The notes: generated from the letters alone by a model not told the origin. A DNA stretch of 60,230 nucleotides from Caproiciproducens sp. MSJ-32 (GCF_018918055.1 NZ_JAHLPS010000042.1:1-60230), one strand, 5' to 3'; positions 26,102 through 36,340 are shown, counted from the stretch's first letter. Made by a program: numbers and translations.

Positions 26102-26864
26102 AAGTTTATATACATCGGTTTCAGGATTAATAACTTTAGAAAAACAACAAGCTAACATAACTAATAATATAGCAAATGCTAATACGATAGCTTATAAGAT
26201 GGATAATTTAGTTAGTAAAAGTTTTGATGAAGTTATGATTCAAAACAGAGATAAAGTGCTTGGGGGAAGAAATGTAACTCAAAAGTTGGGAAAAATAAGT
26301 TTAGGTTCAGCCATTGATACAGTTACTACTTCCTTTACACAAGGATCATTAAAAAACACAGATAAGAAAACAGATTTTGCAATCGAAGGAAGAGGCTTTT
26401 TTGTAATTCAAAAAGGAAATGAAGCAGTATATACAAGGGACGGTAACTTTAAAGTTGCAAGTGATGGATTTTTAGTAAATACAAGAGGAGATAGGGTTTT
26501 AGGTATAAATAAAAATACTGGAGCTTTAGAAGCAATTTTTGTTGGGAATAATGAAATAGTATTAGATAATGACAATAATTTATTTGTTGGAAATACTGCA
26601 ACTCATACTTTAGCAACTGCAGATTTTGAAGATTATAGTGCTTTGGAGAAGATAGGAGATAACTATTATAGAGGCGAAAATCCAATTTTAAATGCTGATG
26701 TAAATATAACTCAAGGAGCTTTAGAAACTTCTAATGTAAATATTGCAAATGAAATGATTAATATGATGACCACAATGAGAAACTTTGAAACAAATCAAAA
26801 AATGGTTCAAATCATTGATGAAACTTTAGCTAAGGCGGCAAATGAAATTGGATCAGTAAGATAG
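26094..26864 (+). CDS. flgF: flagellar basal-body rod protein FlgF
   Basis: The protein is 256 aa from ATG 26094 (MIRSLYTSVSGLITLEKQQ), the usual FlgF/FlgG start; an in-frame TTG at 26076 and an ATG at 26085 would add residues not seen in the family. It has the rod signatures NITNNIANANTIAYK, FAIEGRGFFVIQ, YTRDGNFKVASDGFLV and C-terminal ETSNVNIANEMINMMTTMRNFE. It is the first of two adjacent rod genes; the assignment of F versus G is by order and by the second gene's better FlgG match. Confidence 0.9.
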   Translation: MIRSLYTSVSGLITLEKQQANITNNIANANTIAYKMDNLVSKSFDEVMIQNRDKVLGGRNVTQKLGKISLGSAIDTVTTSFTQGSLKNTDKKTDFAIEGRGFFVIQKGNEAVYTRDGNFKVASDGFLVNTRGDRVLGINKNTGALEAIFVGNNEIVLDNDNNLFVGNTATHTLATADFEDYSALEKIGDNYYRGENPILNADVNITQGALETSNVNIANEMINMMTTMRNFETNQKMVQIIDETLAKAANEIGSVR

Positions 26865-26877
26865 TAGGAGGAAGGAT

Positions 26878-27648
26878 ATGTTAAGAACGTTATGGACAAG
26901 CAGAGCTGCAATGAATGCCAATCAGGAAAAAATGAACGTTATATCCAATAATATGGTGAATTCTACAACAACAGGATATAAAAAGCTGGAAGTTGCTTTT
27001 AAGGATTTACTTACAGAATCATTAAATAAAAAAGGTGTTCCTTTAAATGATAAAACTGCCTTAATAGGAATTGGATCAAGGACTGCTGGATTATACAGAG
27101 ATAATACCCAAGGAGTATTGCAAGAAACAGGTATTAATACTGATTTAGCTATAGATGGGGAAGGATTTTTTAAAGTTATTTTATCAAATGGACAAGAAGC
27201 TTATACAAGAGATGGTTCTTTTAAAATTGATGCCTCAGGAAAATTAGTTGATGCTAATGGAAATATTCTTGCCCTTGATTATGTTAATGGATTTTCAAGT
27301 GAAAATGTTAGTTTTACTTCAAGTAATCTTTTAATAGATACAAGTGGACAGGTATTTATAAAGGATGGAGATAATTTTACAAAAGTTGCAGATCTTCCTC
27401 TTTATATGGCTATGGGGGATAGTTCCTTCATATCTATTGGTAACAGTTTATATTATCCTGCTGAAGGGGTAGAAGTTGAAAGAAGTACTAATGCGGATAT
27501 TTATCAAGGAATGCTTGAAGGCTCAAATGTAAATTTAGCAGAAGAAATGGCAGAATTGATTGTAACACAAAGAGCTTTTCAATTAACTTCGAAGGGAATT
27601 ACAGCTGCTGATGAAATGTGGCAGATGATAAATAACATGAGAAGGTAA
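26878..27648 (+). CDS. flgG: flagellar basal-body rod protein FlgG
   Basis: The 256-aa protein starts MLRTLWTSRAAMNANQEKMN and has LAIDGEGFFKV, YTRDGSFKIDASGKLV and C-terminal EGSNVNLAEEMAELIVTQRAFQ, all typical of distal rod protein. Slightly short of the enterobacterial FlgG (260 aa). AGGAGGAAG precedes the ATG. It is the last gene of the flagellar run and is followed by a strong terminator. Confidence 0.92.
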   Translation: MLRTLWTSRAAMNANQEKMNVISNNMVNSTTTGYKKLEVAFKDLLTESLNKKGVPLNDKTALIGIGSRTAGLYRDNTQGVLQETGINTDLAIDGEGFFKVILSNGQEAYTRDGSFKIDASGKLVDANGNILALDYVNGFSSENVSFTSSNLLIDTSGQVFIKDGDNFTKVADLPLYMAMGDSSFISIGNSLYYPAEGVEVERSTNADIYQGMLEGSNVNLAEEMAELIVTQRAFQLTSKGITAADEMWQMINNMRR

Positions 27649-27694
27649 ATTAATTGATAGTTGACAATTATGGACTATTTTTATTTGATAAAAA

Positions 27695-27726
27695 AGAAAC
27701 CGTTGCATTTTGCAACGGTTTTTTTT
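27695..27726. terminator. bidirectional terminator between flgG and ppaC
   Basis: AACCGTTGCA (27698-27707), loop TTT, TGCAACGGTT (27711-27720), flanked by A-rich sequence on the left and a T run on the right, so it works on both strands. The convergent pyrophosphatase gene ends within its T tract. Confidence 0.9.
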
Positions 27727-29365
27727 ACATAGTTTCTATTGCTGCAGTTATTGGAGGTACAACTTGTTTCTTTCTAGATAGAACTCCATCAAGGAAGGCT
27801 GAGTTATCCTTTAAAGTTACCTTAAAGGCTTTTTCTACTATTTCTGGTTTAGAACCAGCAACAAGGACTTCCGAACCTTCATTTAAGATATCAGTAAGAA
27901 GTAACATTACCATATCTAAGCCAGCTTCTTTAGCTTTATTATTCATATAAGCAAGCATTTCTTCCTTAAGAGGCATAAAACCTTCAATATCCATTGTATT
28001 TACTTGAGCGATACCAACCTTAGTATCACCAATATTGAATGGTTTATAATCTTGGTTGAATATTTGTTCTACAGTTTTTCCCTTTAAGGAAGTTCCAGCT
28101 TTAAACATTTCCTTAGCAAATTCCTCAATATTTATGCCGGCAATGTCTGCAAGTTTTTCACAGATATACTTGTCAGTATTTGTGCAAGTAGGACTTCTAA
28201 ATAAAAGGGTATCAGAAATAATTGCACCGCATAAAAGTCCTGCAGCTTGTTTAGAAGGTCTAATTCCATTTTCAAAGAAGCATTTACCAACTATTGTTGA
28301 CGTACTTCCTATAGGTTCACTTCTAAAGTAAACTTGACCACTAGTTTGAATATCAGCAATTCTATGATGATCTATAATTTCTAAGATTTCTGCTTCATCA
28401 CGACCATCAACTGATTGACCTCTTTCATTATGGTCAACTAAGATAAGCTTCTTTTTATAATTTGATATTAAGTGATATCTTGACATAGTACCAAGTACTT
28501 TGCCATCAACGCTTATAACAGGATAGCTTCTGTATCTTGTTTCTAGCATAACTTTCTTTACATCTTCAACTAAGTCATCAGTAGAGAAGGTAACTAAGTT
28601 ATCCTTTATCATTACATAACCAACTGGGATGCTTTGAATTATTAGTCTAGATGTAGTAAAGGAATCGTGAGGTGTAGATATAATAGTAATATTAGCTTTT
28701 TTAGCTTTTTCTATTATTTTATCACTAGGTACATGAGACCCTGTAACAATAATTAGAGATACCTTCAAATCAAGTAAAGCATCTTGAACTTCTTCTCTAT
28801 CTCCAACTATAGCAATATCGCCTTCTTCAATATGATTTTCCATACTTCCAGGTTTCATAGCACTTACAACTATTTTACCAGGGAAATGGTTCACTTCTGT
28901 GCTAACATATACTGCTTTAGCTGATAAAGTATCAATAATATTTTCTAAAGTTGTATTACTTTTTGCTAATATTTTATTATCCCATATATCCATATAACAT
29001 GATGTTAAGTTTGATATTGCTAAAACACCAAGTAATCTATCATTTTCATCTGCTACTGGTAAAGTCTTTATATTTTTATCTTTCATTATATTCCAAGCAG
29101 TTTTTAATGATATATCTGGAGATACTGGAGTTATTCTATCAAAATCTAAGTCTTCAACTTTTAACTTTACTGTTGTAAGTAATTTAGGAGCTTCAACTCC
29201 AAAGTAATCAAGAATAAATTGAGTTTCCTGATTAACATTTCCTAATCTGCATGGTATTGCAGGTATTTTTCCCGTTTTATTTTTAAATTCCGCATATCCA
29301 TAAGCTGCACATATAGAATCGGAATCTGGATTCTTATGTCCAGTTACGTAAATAACATCTTTCAA
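27725..29365 (-). CDS. ppaC: CBS-domain manganese-dependent inorganic pyrophosphatase
   Basis: The 546-aa family II pyrophosphatase hydrolyses PPi to phosphate. It has DHH-domain metal motifs HKNPDSDS (10-17), DHN (311-313) and DHH (332-334), and the DHHA2 substrate motif SRKKQVVPP near the C-terminus. Between them, residues about 75-300 hold a CBS domain, a DRTGG domain and a second CBS domain. In characterised clostridial relatives these sense AMP/ADP (inhibit) or Ap4A (activate). AAGGAGGGT precedes the ATG at 29365. It is monocistronic and convergent with the flagellar operon. Confidence 0.96.
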   Translation of the reverse strand: MKDVIYVTGHKNPDSDSICAAYGYAEFKNKTGKIPAIPCRLGNVNQETQFILDYFGVEAPKLLTTVKLKVEDLDFDRITPVSPDISLKTAWNIMKDKNIKTLPVADENDRLLGVLAISNLTSCYMDIWDNKILAKSNTTLENIIDTLSAKAVYVSTEVNHFPGKIVVSAMKPGSMENHIEEGDIAIVGDREEVQDALLDLKVSLIIVTGSHVPSDKIIEKAKKANITIISTPHDSFTTSRLIIQSIPVGYVMIKDNLVTFSTDDLVEDVKKVMLETRYRSYPVISVDGKVLGTMSRYHLISNYKKKLILVDHNERGQSVDGRDEAEILEIIDHHRIADIQTSGQVYFRSEPIGSTSTIVGKCFFENGIRPSKQAAGLLCGAIISDTLLFRSPTCTNTDKYICEKLADIAGINIEEFAKEMFKAGTSLKGKTVEQIFNQDYKPFNIGDTKVGIAQVNTMDIEGFMPLKEEMLAYMNNKAKEAGLDMVMLLLTDILNEGSEVLVAGSKPEIVEKAFKVTLKDNSAFLDGVLSRKKQVVPPITAAIETM

Positions 29366-29572
29366 AATTTACCCTCCTTTGTTCTTTAAAGCATATATGA
29401 ATATTCTATATTTATATTTTTGATTTGTAAAGTCATCATTTCAAACTAACTGTTGAATTATGTTGAAAATTATGTAAGAAAAGTCATAAGTTATACAGTA
29501 TTTTCAAAATAATTAATTCATAACTTTTATTTAACTAAATATAATATATAGAAACCATTATAAGGAGGATAA

Positions 29573-32131
29573 ATGGTGATACAGGAGAAAGAATTTTCAC
29601 ATGGACTAACTACCAAAGAAGCAAAAAGAAGGCAAGAAACTTATGGATTAAATGAAATATCACACAAGAAGAAAAAATCGCCACTATTTATATTTTTATC
29701 TCAGTTTAACGATTTAATTGTATGGATATTAATAGGTGCAACTATTATTTCCGGTTTAATGGGGGATAGTGCAGATGCTATTACTATACTTATAATAGTA
29801 TTTGTAAATGCAATAATGGGATTTGTCCAGGAATTTAGAACGGAAAAATCTTTGGAAGCATTAAAGGAACTAGCTGCTCCAACCTGTAAAGTTATTAGAG
29901 ATGGCGTGCTTAAAGTAATAAATTCCATTGAAGTAACCATAGGAGACTTAGTTGTTTTAGAAGCAGGAGATAGAATACCAGCTGATGGAACCTTTATTGA
30001 AGCTTCTTCAGTTATGGTGGATGAATCTCTTTTAACAGGGGAATCTGTTGGAGTAAGCAAAGAAGCTAAAAAGGGAAAGAATTTAGGCTATATGGGTACA
30101 ACAGTATTAAAAGGCAAGGGCTTATTATTAGTTGACAGCATTGGAATGAAAACTGAAATGGGAAAAATAGCAAATCTTTTAGATAATATTGAAGAAGAGA
30201 AATCCCCTTTAAGAGAAAGATTAGATTCTTTAGGAAAAGTTTTAGTGGGATTATGTTTAATTATTTGTGCCATAGTTACAGTTCTTGGAATTATAAGAGG
30301 AAATGAAATTGGAGATATGTTTCTACTTGGTGTTTCATTAGCTGTTGCAGCAATTCCTGAAGGTCTAGCAGCAATAGTAACAGTTGCATTGGCTCTAGGA
30401 GTTTCAAGAATGCTTAAGAAAAATGCATTAGTAAGAAAGCTTCCAGCTGTAGAAACATTAGGCTGTACTTCTGTAATTTGTTCTGATAAAACAGGAACTT
30501 TAACCCAAAACAAAATGACTGTAAAAGAAATATATATGAATGGAAGAATATATGATTTAGAAAAAGAAGAATTAAAAAATCATTCTATTCTAATGAAGGC
30601 CCTCGTTTATTGTAATGATTGTAATTATGATTTTAATGTTAAAAACATAGATAAGGCTTTATATGGGGATCCAACAGAAACTGCTTTGATAAAAGCTTTT
30701 TTTGATGATGTTAAAAAACTAAAAGATTTTCTTTCAAATATAATTAGGGTATATAATATACCTTTTGATTCAACTAGAAAAATGATGACAGTTGTAGTAA
30801 AAGAAGCTGGTAGAGAGGTCTGCTATGCAAAAGGAGCTCCAGAAAGAATTTTAGAAAAATGTACTCATATATTAGAAAATGGTACTATTAAACCATTAAC
30901 TATACAAAAAAGAAGACAGGTTTTATCATATATGGATTCAATGTCCAACAGGGCCTTGAGATGTTTAGCTGCAGCTTATAAGGAAAAAAATATTGTTCAT
31001 AATGAAGATTTAGAAAAAGATTTTATATTCCTAGGAATAGCAGGCAGCATGGATCCTCCAAGACCTGAAGTTAAAGATGCTGTATTAAAATGTAAGCTTG
31101 CTGGTATTCAACCAGTTATGATTACAGGAGATCATAAAAATACGGCTTTGGCGATTGCTAAATCTATTAATATTTGCAATACTGACAAGCAAGCAATAAC
31201 AGGAGAAGAGATAGAAAAATTAAGTGATGAGGAACTTACAAGAAAAGTTAAAGATATAAGAGTATTTGCTAGAGTTTCTCCTAATCACAAATTAAGAATA
31301 GTAAGAGCCTTTAAGAAAAATAATAATATTGTTGCAATGACAGGAGATGGAGTTAATGATGCCCCTGCAATTAAAGAAGCAGATATAGGGGTTGCTATGG
31401 GAATATCAGGTACAGATGTAACTAAGGAAGCTGCATCAATGGTTTTAATGGATGATAATTTTGCTACAATTGTATCAGCAGTAGAGGAAGGAAGAATAAT
31501 ATATGATAATATAAGAAAATTTATAAGATACTTATTATCTTGTAATTTAGGTGAAGTTTTAACAATGTTTTTAGCTTCATTATTTTATCTGCCAAATCCA
31601 TTAACGCCAATTCAAATACTATTTGTAAACCTAGCAACAGATGGACTACCTGCAATTGCTCTTGGGGTAGATCCGCCAGACAAAGATATTATGCGCCAGC
31701 CGCCAAGAGAAAAAGGAGAAAGCATATTTGCAAGAGGATTATGGTCTAAAATAACTGTTAGGGGAGTATTAATTGGTGTTTGTACATTACTTGCTTTTAT
31801 AACAGGAAGATTTAACAGATTTGATTTAGTAACCTGCAGGACTTTGGCTTTATGTACACTAGTAATGTCACAGCTTTTCCATGTATTTGAATGTAGGTCA
31901 GAGAGACATTCTATATTTGAAATAAAATTGTTTACAAATCCTTATCTAGTTGGAGCTGTTATGGTTTCTATGTTAATGGTTGCTTGTATATTATACATTC
32001 CATTTCTATCGAGAGTTTTTGACACCGTAGCATTAAATTTAGCTCAATGGGGAATTGTATTATTCTTTTCTGGAACGATCTTCTTAGTAAACAGCACATA
32101 TTTATTAATTAGGTCAAAAGCAAAAAGATAG
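29573..32131 (+). CDS. calcium-transporting P-type ATPase (type II)
   Basis: The 852-aa protein has a full P-type plan: N-terminal cation ATPase domain, LTGES actuator motif, phosphorylation site DKTGTLTQN with Asp305, KGAPERIL nucleotide site, TGDGVNDAPA hinge and about ten membrane helices. Ion residues match Ca2+ pumps: IPEGL in M4, CNLGE in M5 (compare SNVGE of SERCA) and NLATDGLPA in M6. It most likely exports Ca2+ from the cytoplasm. A perfect AAGGAGG lies before ATG 29573. Own terminator downstream. Confidence 0.92.
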   Translation: MVIQEKEFSHGLTTKEAKRRQETYGLNEISHKKKKSPLFIFLSQFNDLIVWILIGATIISGLMGDSADAITILIIVFVNAIMGFVQEFRTEKSLEALKELAAPTCKVIRDGVLKVINSIEVTIGDLVVLEAGDRIPADGTFIEASSVMVDESLLTGESVGVSKEAKKGKNLGYMGTTVLKGKGLLLVDSIGMKTEMGKIANLLDNIEEEKSPLRERLDSLGKVLVGLCLIICAIVTVLGIIRGNEIGDMFLLGVSLAVAAIPEGLAAIVTVALALGVSRMLKKNALVRKLPAVETLGCTSVICSDKTGTLTQNKMTVKEIYMNGRIYDLEKEELKNHSILMKALVYCNDCNYDFNVKNIDKALYGDPTETALIKAFFDDVKKLKDFLSNIIRVYNIPFDSTRKMMTVVVKEAGREVCYAKGAPERILEKCTHILENGTIKPLTIQKRRQVLSYMDSMSNRALRCLAAAYKEKNIVHNEDLEKDFIFLGIAGSMDPPRPEVKDAVLKCKLAGIQPVMITGDHKNTALAIAKSINICNTDKQAITGEEIEKLSDEELTRKVKDIRVFARVSPNHKLRIVRAFKKNNNIVAMTGDGVNDAPAIKEADIGVAMGISGTDVTKEAASMVLMDDNFATIVSAVEEGRIIYDNIRKFIRYLLSCNLGEVLTMFLASLFYLPNPLTPIQILFVNLATDGLPAIALGVDPPDKDIMRQPPREKGESIFARGLWSKITVRGVLIGVCTLLAFITGRFNRFDLVTCRTLALCTLVMSQLFHVFECRSERHSIFEIKLFTNPYLVGAVMVSMLMVACILYIPFLSRVFDTVALNLAQWGIVLFFSGTIFLVNSTYLLIRSKAKR

Positions 32132-32140
32132 GATCTTAAG

Positions 32141-32170
32141 AGGAACTGGCTTAATCAGTTCCTTTTCTTT
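32141..32170 (+). terminator. terminator after the P-type ATPase gene
   Basis: AGGAACTG (32141-32148) pairs with CAGTTCCT (32156-32163), 7-nt loop, then a T-rich tail. Confidence 0.8.
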
Positions 32171-32312
32171 TATTTTCTTGTAAATTAAATAAAAGTTTGT
32201 TATATTTTATATAGCAAAAATTAAAGTAAAGGTGCACAGGGTATAATTTATATTTAACATAACTGTTACAGTTCCTTGTGAACTGCCAACTGATAAACAG
32301 GGGTGATAAAAT

Positions 32313-33458
32313 TTGGATATATATTTAGATAATAGTGCTACAACCAAGCCATATAAAGAGGTTATAGAAGAGATTACAGGAGCAATGGAAGAATATTACG
32401 GTAATCCATCCTCCCTTCATAAAATTGGCTTAATGGCAGAAAAAAAATTAAATGAAGCAAGAGAATTTTTAGCTAAAACTATCAATGCTTCTAAAGATGA
32501 AATATATTTTACTTCAGGTGGAAGTGAATCAAATAATTTAATTATAAAGGGGCTGGTAAAGCCAGGGCATCATGTAATAACAACAGTTTTTGAACATCAT
32601 TCTGTTCTTATGACTTATAATGATTTAGAAAGAGAAGGGGTTAAAGTTACATATTTGAAGGTTGACAAAAATGGCCGAATATCTTTAGATGAATTAAAAA
32701 ATTCAATTTCTAAAGATACTGTTTTAGTGTCAATTATGCATGTAAATAATGAAATGGGAGCTATTCAAGACATAGAAGCTATTGGTAAAATTATCAAAGA
32801 AAATAGTTCTAGGGCAAAATTTCATGTAGATGCAGTACAGTCCTATGGAAAATTAGACATAGATGTCAAAAAGATGAATATTGATTTATTGACAGCCTCT
32901 AGTCATAAAATACATGGTCCAAAGGGAATAGGCTTTTCATATATAAAAAAGGGTATAATTCCTAAATCCTTAATAAGTGGTGGAAGTCAAGAGGGAGGCT
33001 TTAGAGGAGGAACTCAAAATGTACCTGGAATTATTGGATTTAAAAAAGCTGCTGAAATTACCTTTGGCTGCAGGGAAGAAAATTATAATCATGCTGCAGA
33101 ATTAAAGAAGTATATGATTGAAAGACTTAAAGAAATTGACAATATCAGAATAAATAGTCCTATAGGGGAAAACTTTTCACCTTACATATTAAATGTTTCT
33201 TTTATTGGCGTTAGGGCAGAAGTATTACTTCACTTATTAGAAGATAATAATATATATGTGGCTACCGGATCTGCATGTACTTCAAAAACAAGTGCAGTTA
33301 AAGGTAGTTATGTTATAAAATCTTTAGGGCTAACTAAAGAAGAAGTAGAAAGTGCAATTAGATTTTCCTTTTCTAAATTTAATACAAAGGAAGAAATTGA
33401 TAAGGTAATAGAAATTTTGAAAAGTTCATTAAAGTTTTTAAGGAGAGTTAAAAAATGA
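32313..33458 (+). CDS. nifS: cysteine desulfurase partner of ThiI
   Basis: The 381-aa class V aminotransferase-fold enzyme starts at TTG 32313 behind AGGGGTGAT (no ATG is near, and MDIYLDNSATT is the usual N-terminus). PLP-binding Lys199 is in SSHKIHGPKG and the sulfur-accepting Cys322 in ATGSACTSK. It takes sulfur from cysteine as a persulfide. It overlaps thiI by 4 nt (ATGA), the same pairing as Bacillus nifZ-thiI, so it most likely serves 4-thiouridine synthesis rather than bulk Fe-S assembly. Confidence 0.93.
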   Translation: MDIYLDNSATTKPYKEVIEEITGAMEEYYGNPSSLHKIGLMAEKKLNEAREFLAKTINASKDEIYFTSGGSESNNLIIKGLVKPGHHVITTVFEHHSVLMTYNDLEREGVKVTYLKVDKNGRISLDELKNSISKDTVLVSIMHVNNEMGAIQDIEAIGKIIKENSSRAKFHVDAVQSYGKLDIDVKKMNIDLLTASSHKIHGPKGIGFSYIKKGIIPKSLISGGSQEGGFRGGTQNVPGIIGFKKAAEITFGCREENYNHAAELKKYMIERLKEIDNIRINSPIGENFSPYILNVSFIGVRAEVLLHLLEDNNIYVATGSACTSKTSAVKGSYVIKSLGLTKEEVESAIRFSFSKFNTKEEIDKVIEILKSSLKFLRRVKK

Positions 33459-34609
33459 ATAAATTAATATTAGTTAAGTATGCACCAGAAATTTTTTTAA
33501 AGGGTTTAAATAGAAATAAATTTGAAAAAAAATTAAGGGAAAATATTAAAAAGAAATTAAAAGATATTGAATTTGAAATGGTTGAAGACCAAGGAAGACA
33601 TTTTATTAAAACTGAAAATATTGATGAAGCAGCAGAAAGAATTAGAAAGGTATTTGGAATTTCTGAAGTTTGCATAGTTTCACAAGTGGAAAGTAATATG
33701 GCTGCTATAAAGGAAGAGGCTTTGAAAAAGGTAATGGAAGCGGAGCCTAAGAATTTTAAGGTTGAAACTAATAGAGCCAATAAAGCTTTTCCTAAGAATT
33801 CAATAGAAATCTCAAAAGAAATTGGTGGTTTTATTGTTTATCATACAAAGGGATTAGAAGTTAAGGTAAAGAATCCAGATTTAACAGTAAATGTTGAAAT
33901 TAGAGATAAAGCTTATATTTATACAACCAAAGATAAAATAAAGGGTGTAGGAGGCCTGCCATATGGAATAAATGGAAGTACTATGCTTATGTTGTCAGGT
34001 GGTATAGATTCTCCTGTTGCAGGTTACTTAATGGCTAAAAGAGGAGTAGAGCTTCATTGTGTATATTATCATAGTCATCCTTATACATCTGAAAGAGCAA
34101 AAGATAAGGTTAAGGAATTGGCAAGAATACTTTCAAATTATACTGAGAAAGTAAATCTTCATATAGTTCCATTTACAGAAATACAAATGGCAATAATTGA
34201 AAAATGTAGGGAAGATGAATTAACAATCCTTATGAGAAGATTTATGATGAGGGTAGCTTGTGCTTTAGCTGAAAAGTACGGAATTCAATCAGTTTCTACT
34301 GGTGAAAGTATAGGTCAGGTTGCTAGTCAAACAATGGAGGGATTAATTGTAAGTACAGATTGTGCTGACAGACCTGTATTTAGACCATTAATTGCTATGG
34401 ATAAAACTGATATTATGGATATAGCAAGAGAAATAGGAACTTATGAGACGTCAATACTTCCTTATGAAGATTGTTGTACTATATTTGTACCAAAGCATCC
34501 AAAAACAAAACCAAGATTAGATCAAATGAGAAAGTCAGAATCTGTATTAAATATTGAAGAACTTGTTAATAAGGCGATTGAAGAAACTGAATTAGTAATT
34601 TTTGAATAA
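33455..34609 (+). CDS. thiI: tRNA 4-thiouridine synthase ThiI
   Basis: The 384-aa protein has an N-terminal ferredoxin-like plus THUMP region (about 1-165) and a PP-loop ATPase domain with SGGIDSP at 181-187. It adenylates and thiolates U8 of tRNA. It lacks the C-terminal rhodanese domain of the E. coli enzyme, as in Bacillus, where the neighbouring desulfurase supplies sulfur directly. ATGA overlap with nifS. Confidence 0.95.
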   Translation: MNKLILVKYAPEIFLKGLNRNKFEKKLRENIKKKLKDIEFEMVEDQGRHFIKTENIDEAAERIRKVFGISEVCIVSQVESNMAAIKEEALKKVMEAEPKNFKVETNRANKAFPKNSIEISKEIGGFIVYHTKGLEVKVKNPDLTVNVEIRDKAYIYTTKDKIKGVGGLPYGINGSTMLMLSGGIDSPVAGYLMAKRGVELHCVYYHSHPYTSERAKDKVKELARILSNYTEKVNLHIVPFTEIQMAIIEKCREDELTILMRRFMMRVACALAEKYGIQSVSTGESIGQVASQTMEGLIVSTDCADRPVFRPLIAMDKTDIMDIAREIGTYETSILPYEDCCTIFVPKHPKTKPRLDQMRKSESVLNIEELVNKAIEETELVIFE

Positions 34610-34690
34610 AGATAAATAGTTTTAGTCGAAGTTTTTACTTTTAGTAACTTTTCATTTTGATAAAAAGTAAATAAATTTTTGTAAATTAAG

Positions 34691-34730
34691 AAGCTGTTAC
34701 AAAGTATTAATTTTGTAACAGCTTAATTTA
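34691..34730. terminator. bidirectional terminator after thiI
   Basis: A perfect 13-bp stem AAGCTGTTACAAA (34691-34703) / TTTGTAACAGCTT (34712-34724), 8-nt loop, with A/T-rich flanks. It lies between convergent thiI and the minus-strand gene that ends at 34779. The GCTGTTACA stem recurs at 53354. Confidence 0.8.
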
Positions 34731-34778
34731 AAATTTTTATAAAATTTAGTTTTTTAGCTAAAAACTGATAATTATGTG

Positions 34779-35195
34779 CTATCTTGCCCTAAATTTTGTA
34801 GCTTGTTGTCTAGCTTTTTTAAGTTGAGCATGATCAAAAGGATAAAGGTCCTTCTTAGTTGTTAAGTTAGCAATATTAGAAATTGTTATAACTTCTGAAT
34901 CTGCCTTTCCTTTAACACCTGTAAGTCCCATTATAATAACTTTATGTCCTTGTTTAACATCAATAAAAGTTGGCTTTTTAAACCATTTTCTAGCTTTGTA
35001 TTGAGTTTTAACTACACCCTTACCTACTTCAGGCTTAATTATTAGATAAGCAGTAATTGTTCTTATAATTCCTAGTATACTTTTTTCTTCAATTTTTACA
35101 GATAAAACAGTACCGGCTGTACTTGTCATTCTATCTTTGTACTTTTCTAGATATGCTTCTTGAAAGTAGCCAGTCATTTTTTCTTTGAATCCCAT
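34779..35195 (-). CDS. conserved hypothetical protein, small basic, no domain recognised
   Basis: The 138-aa basic protein (many Lys/Arg at the C-terminus, KKARQQATKFRAR) is predicted soluble and beta-rich in the middle (TAGTVLSVKIEEK, HKVIIMGLTGVKG). AAAGGAG sits 7 nt before the ATG, so it is surely a gene. The beta pattern could be an OB-like barrel, which would suit nucleic-acid binding, but I do not recognise the family. Alone, convergent with thiI. Confidence 0.75.
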   Translation of the reverse strand: MGFKEKMTGYFQEAYLEKYKDRMTSTAGTVLSVKIEEKSILGIIRTITAYLIIKPEVGKGVVKTQYKARKWFKKPTFIDVKQGHKVIIMGLTGVKGKADSEVITISNIANLTTKKDLYPFDHAQLKKARQQATKFRAR

Positions 35196-35326
35196 AATTA
35201 AAACTCCTTTATATAAGAAATATTGTAAAAAATCAAAACGTTATAATTACAAGGATATTATAACATAATTACGAAATTAATAAAACATAATAATTAAATA
35301 ATGACTGTTTTTAATGAATATTGTTA

Positions 35327-36136
35327 TTATTTTATATTAATAAAATATCTATTTGCCTCAATTTTGTATTCAGTAAGCATTTCTATTATTGTATCCCTAT
35401 AATCGTTTTCTTTTGATTTCTTTGAATTTATAGTTGGAAATTTTATATTTGCATTGGTAGAGTATTTTGATTTCTTGTAATTTTTGATCAATGTATCAGC
35501 TGTTTTTATAACTAAGTCATTCCAATCATCAACCTTAGTTTCATAATTATCTATTTTAAAGCTAATTGGTTCTTTATCTGTAAAATCATTGCATATGTTA
35601 AGTTCTGTTTTTCTTAAATTTAAATTAGGGTTATTATCTGTATTATTTATATTATCTGCATTATTATCTTCTTTAATAGGATTTTCTATAATGTTATTTT
35701 TTTCTTTTTTCTTTGTTAAATCTTTCATCCATTCTATATAATCCTTTATGTTATTGCTGATTTCATATAAGTTCATAGATGTTTCCCTATATTTTGTACT
35801 TAATTCGAAATTTCTTTCTTTTTTTATTACATTGCTAGAGGCATCTTCAATATAGTCAATGGATTTTTCTATTGTATTTTTTAAGTTAATAAGAGCATTG
35901 ATAATATCTTTGTAGGGCTCAGGAAAATTTTTCGCAACATTAATCATAATTTCTTTATCTAAAATTGGATAAGGACTATATTTATTATGAAAATTAGCTT
36001 CATGAAAAAGATTATTATTTGATGAATTATCTTTATATGAAAGAGTCTCAGAAGAAACATTAGATTTGTCAATATTTTTTATTTCATTATTAAAAGTATT
36101 AAAACTCTTTAATAATGAGAATTTTTTAACTGTCAT
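35327..36136 (-). CDS. Asn-rich hypothetical protein
   Basis: The 269-aa protein has a helical middle (about 60-150) and an Asn/Asp-rich linker (about 150-185). The C-terminal segment (SFKIDNYETKVDDWNDLVIK ... YRDTIIEMLTEYKIEANRYFI) looks like a small folded unit joined by the linker. GGAGGAT lies just before the ATG at 36136. No membrane segment or signal. Divergent from the DUF4003 gene. Function unknown. Confidence 0.7.
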   Translation of the reverse strand: MTVKKFSLLKSFNTFNNEIKNIDKSNVSSETLSYKDNSSNNNLFHEANFHNKYSPYPILDKEIMINVAKNFPEPYKDIINALINLKNTIEKSIDYIEDASSNVIKKERNFELSTKYRETSMNLYEISNNIKDYIEWMKDLTKKKEKNNIIENPIKEDNNADNINNTDNNPNLNLRKTELNICNDFTDKEPISFKIDNYETKVDDWNDLVIKTADTLIKNYKKSKYSTNANIKFPTINSKKSKENDYRDTIIEMLTEYKIEANRYFINIK

Positions 36137-36289
36137 AATTATCCTCCTATATTTATTAATCTATATAATTATATTAATGTAAATTAAATATAATAACTGA
36201 CTTACTAAGAAAATTACAAAATTTGCATCTTTTGAAACATTTAAATAAATGGTTATAAAATTGTTATAAAACTGTAACATATTTTATAG

Positions 36290-36295
36290 TATAAT
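36290..36295 (+). promoter_or_regulatory. TATAAT box in the divergent region before the DUF4003 gene
   Basis: A consensus -10 hexamer lies 46 nt upstream of ATG 36341, in a 204-nt divergent intergenic region; the -35 is weak. Only the -10 is claimed. Confidence 0.35.
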
Positions 36296-36340
36296 AATAT
36301 TGTGGAGATAATTTATAAAAAGTGAGGGAATTGTAGGGCT

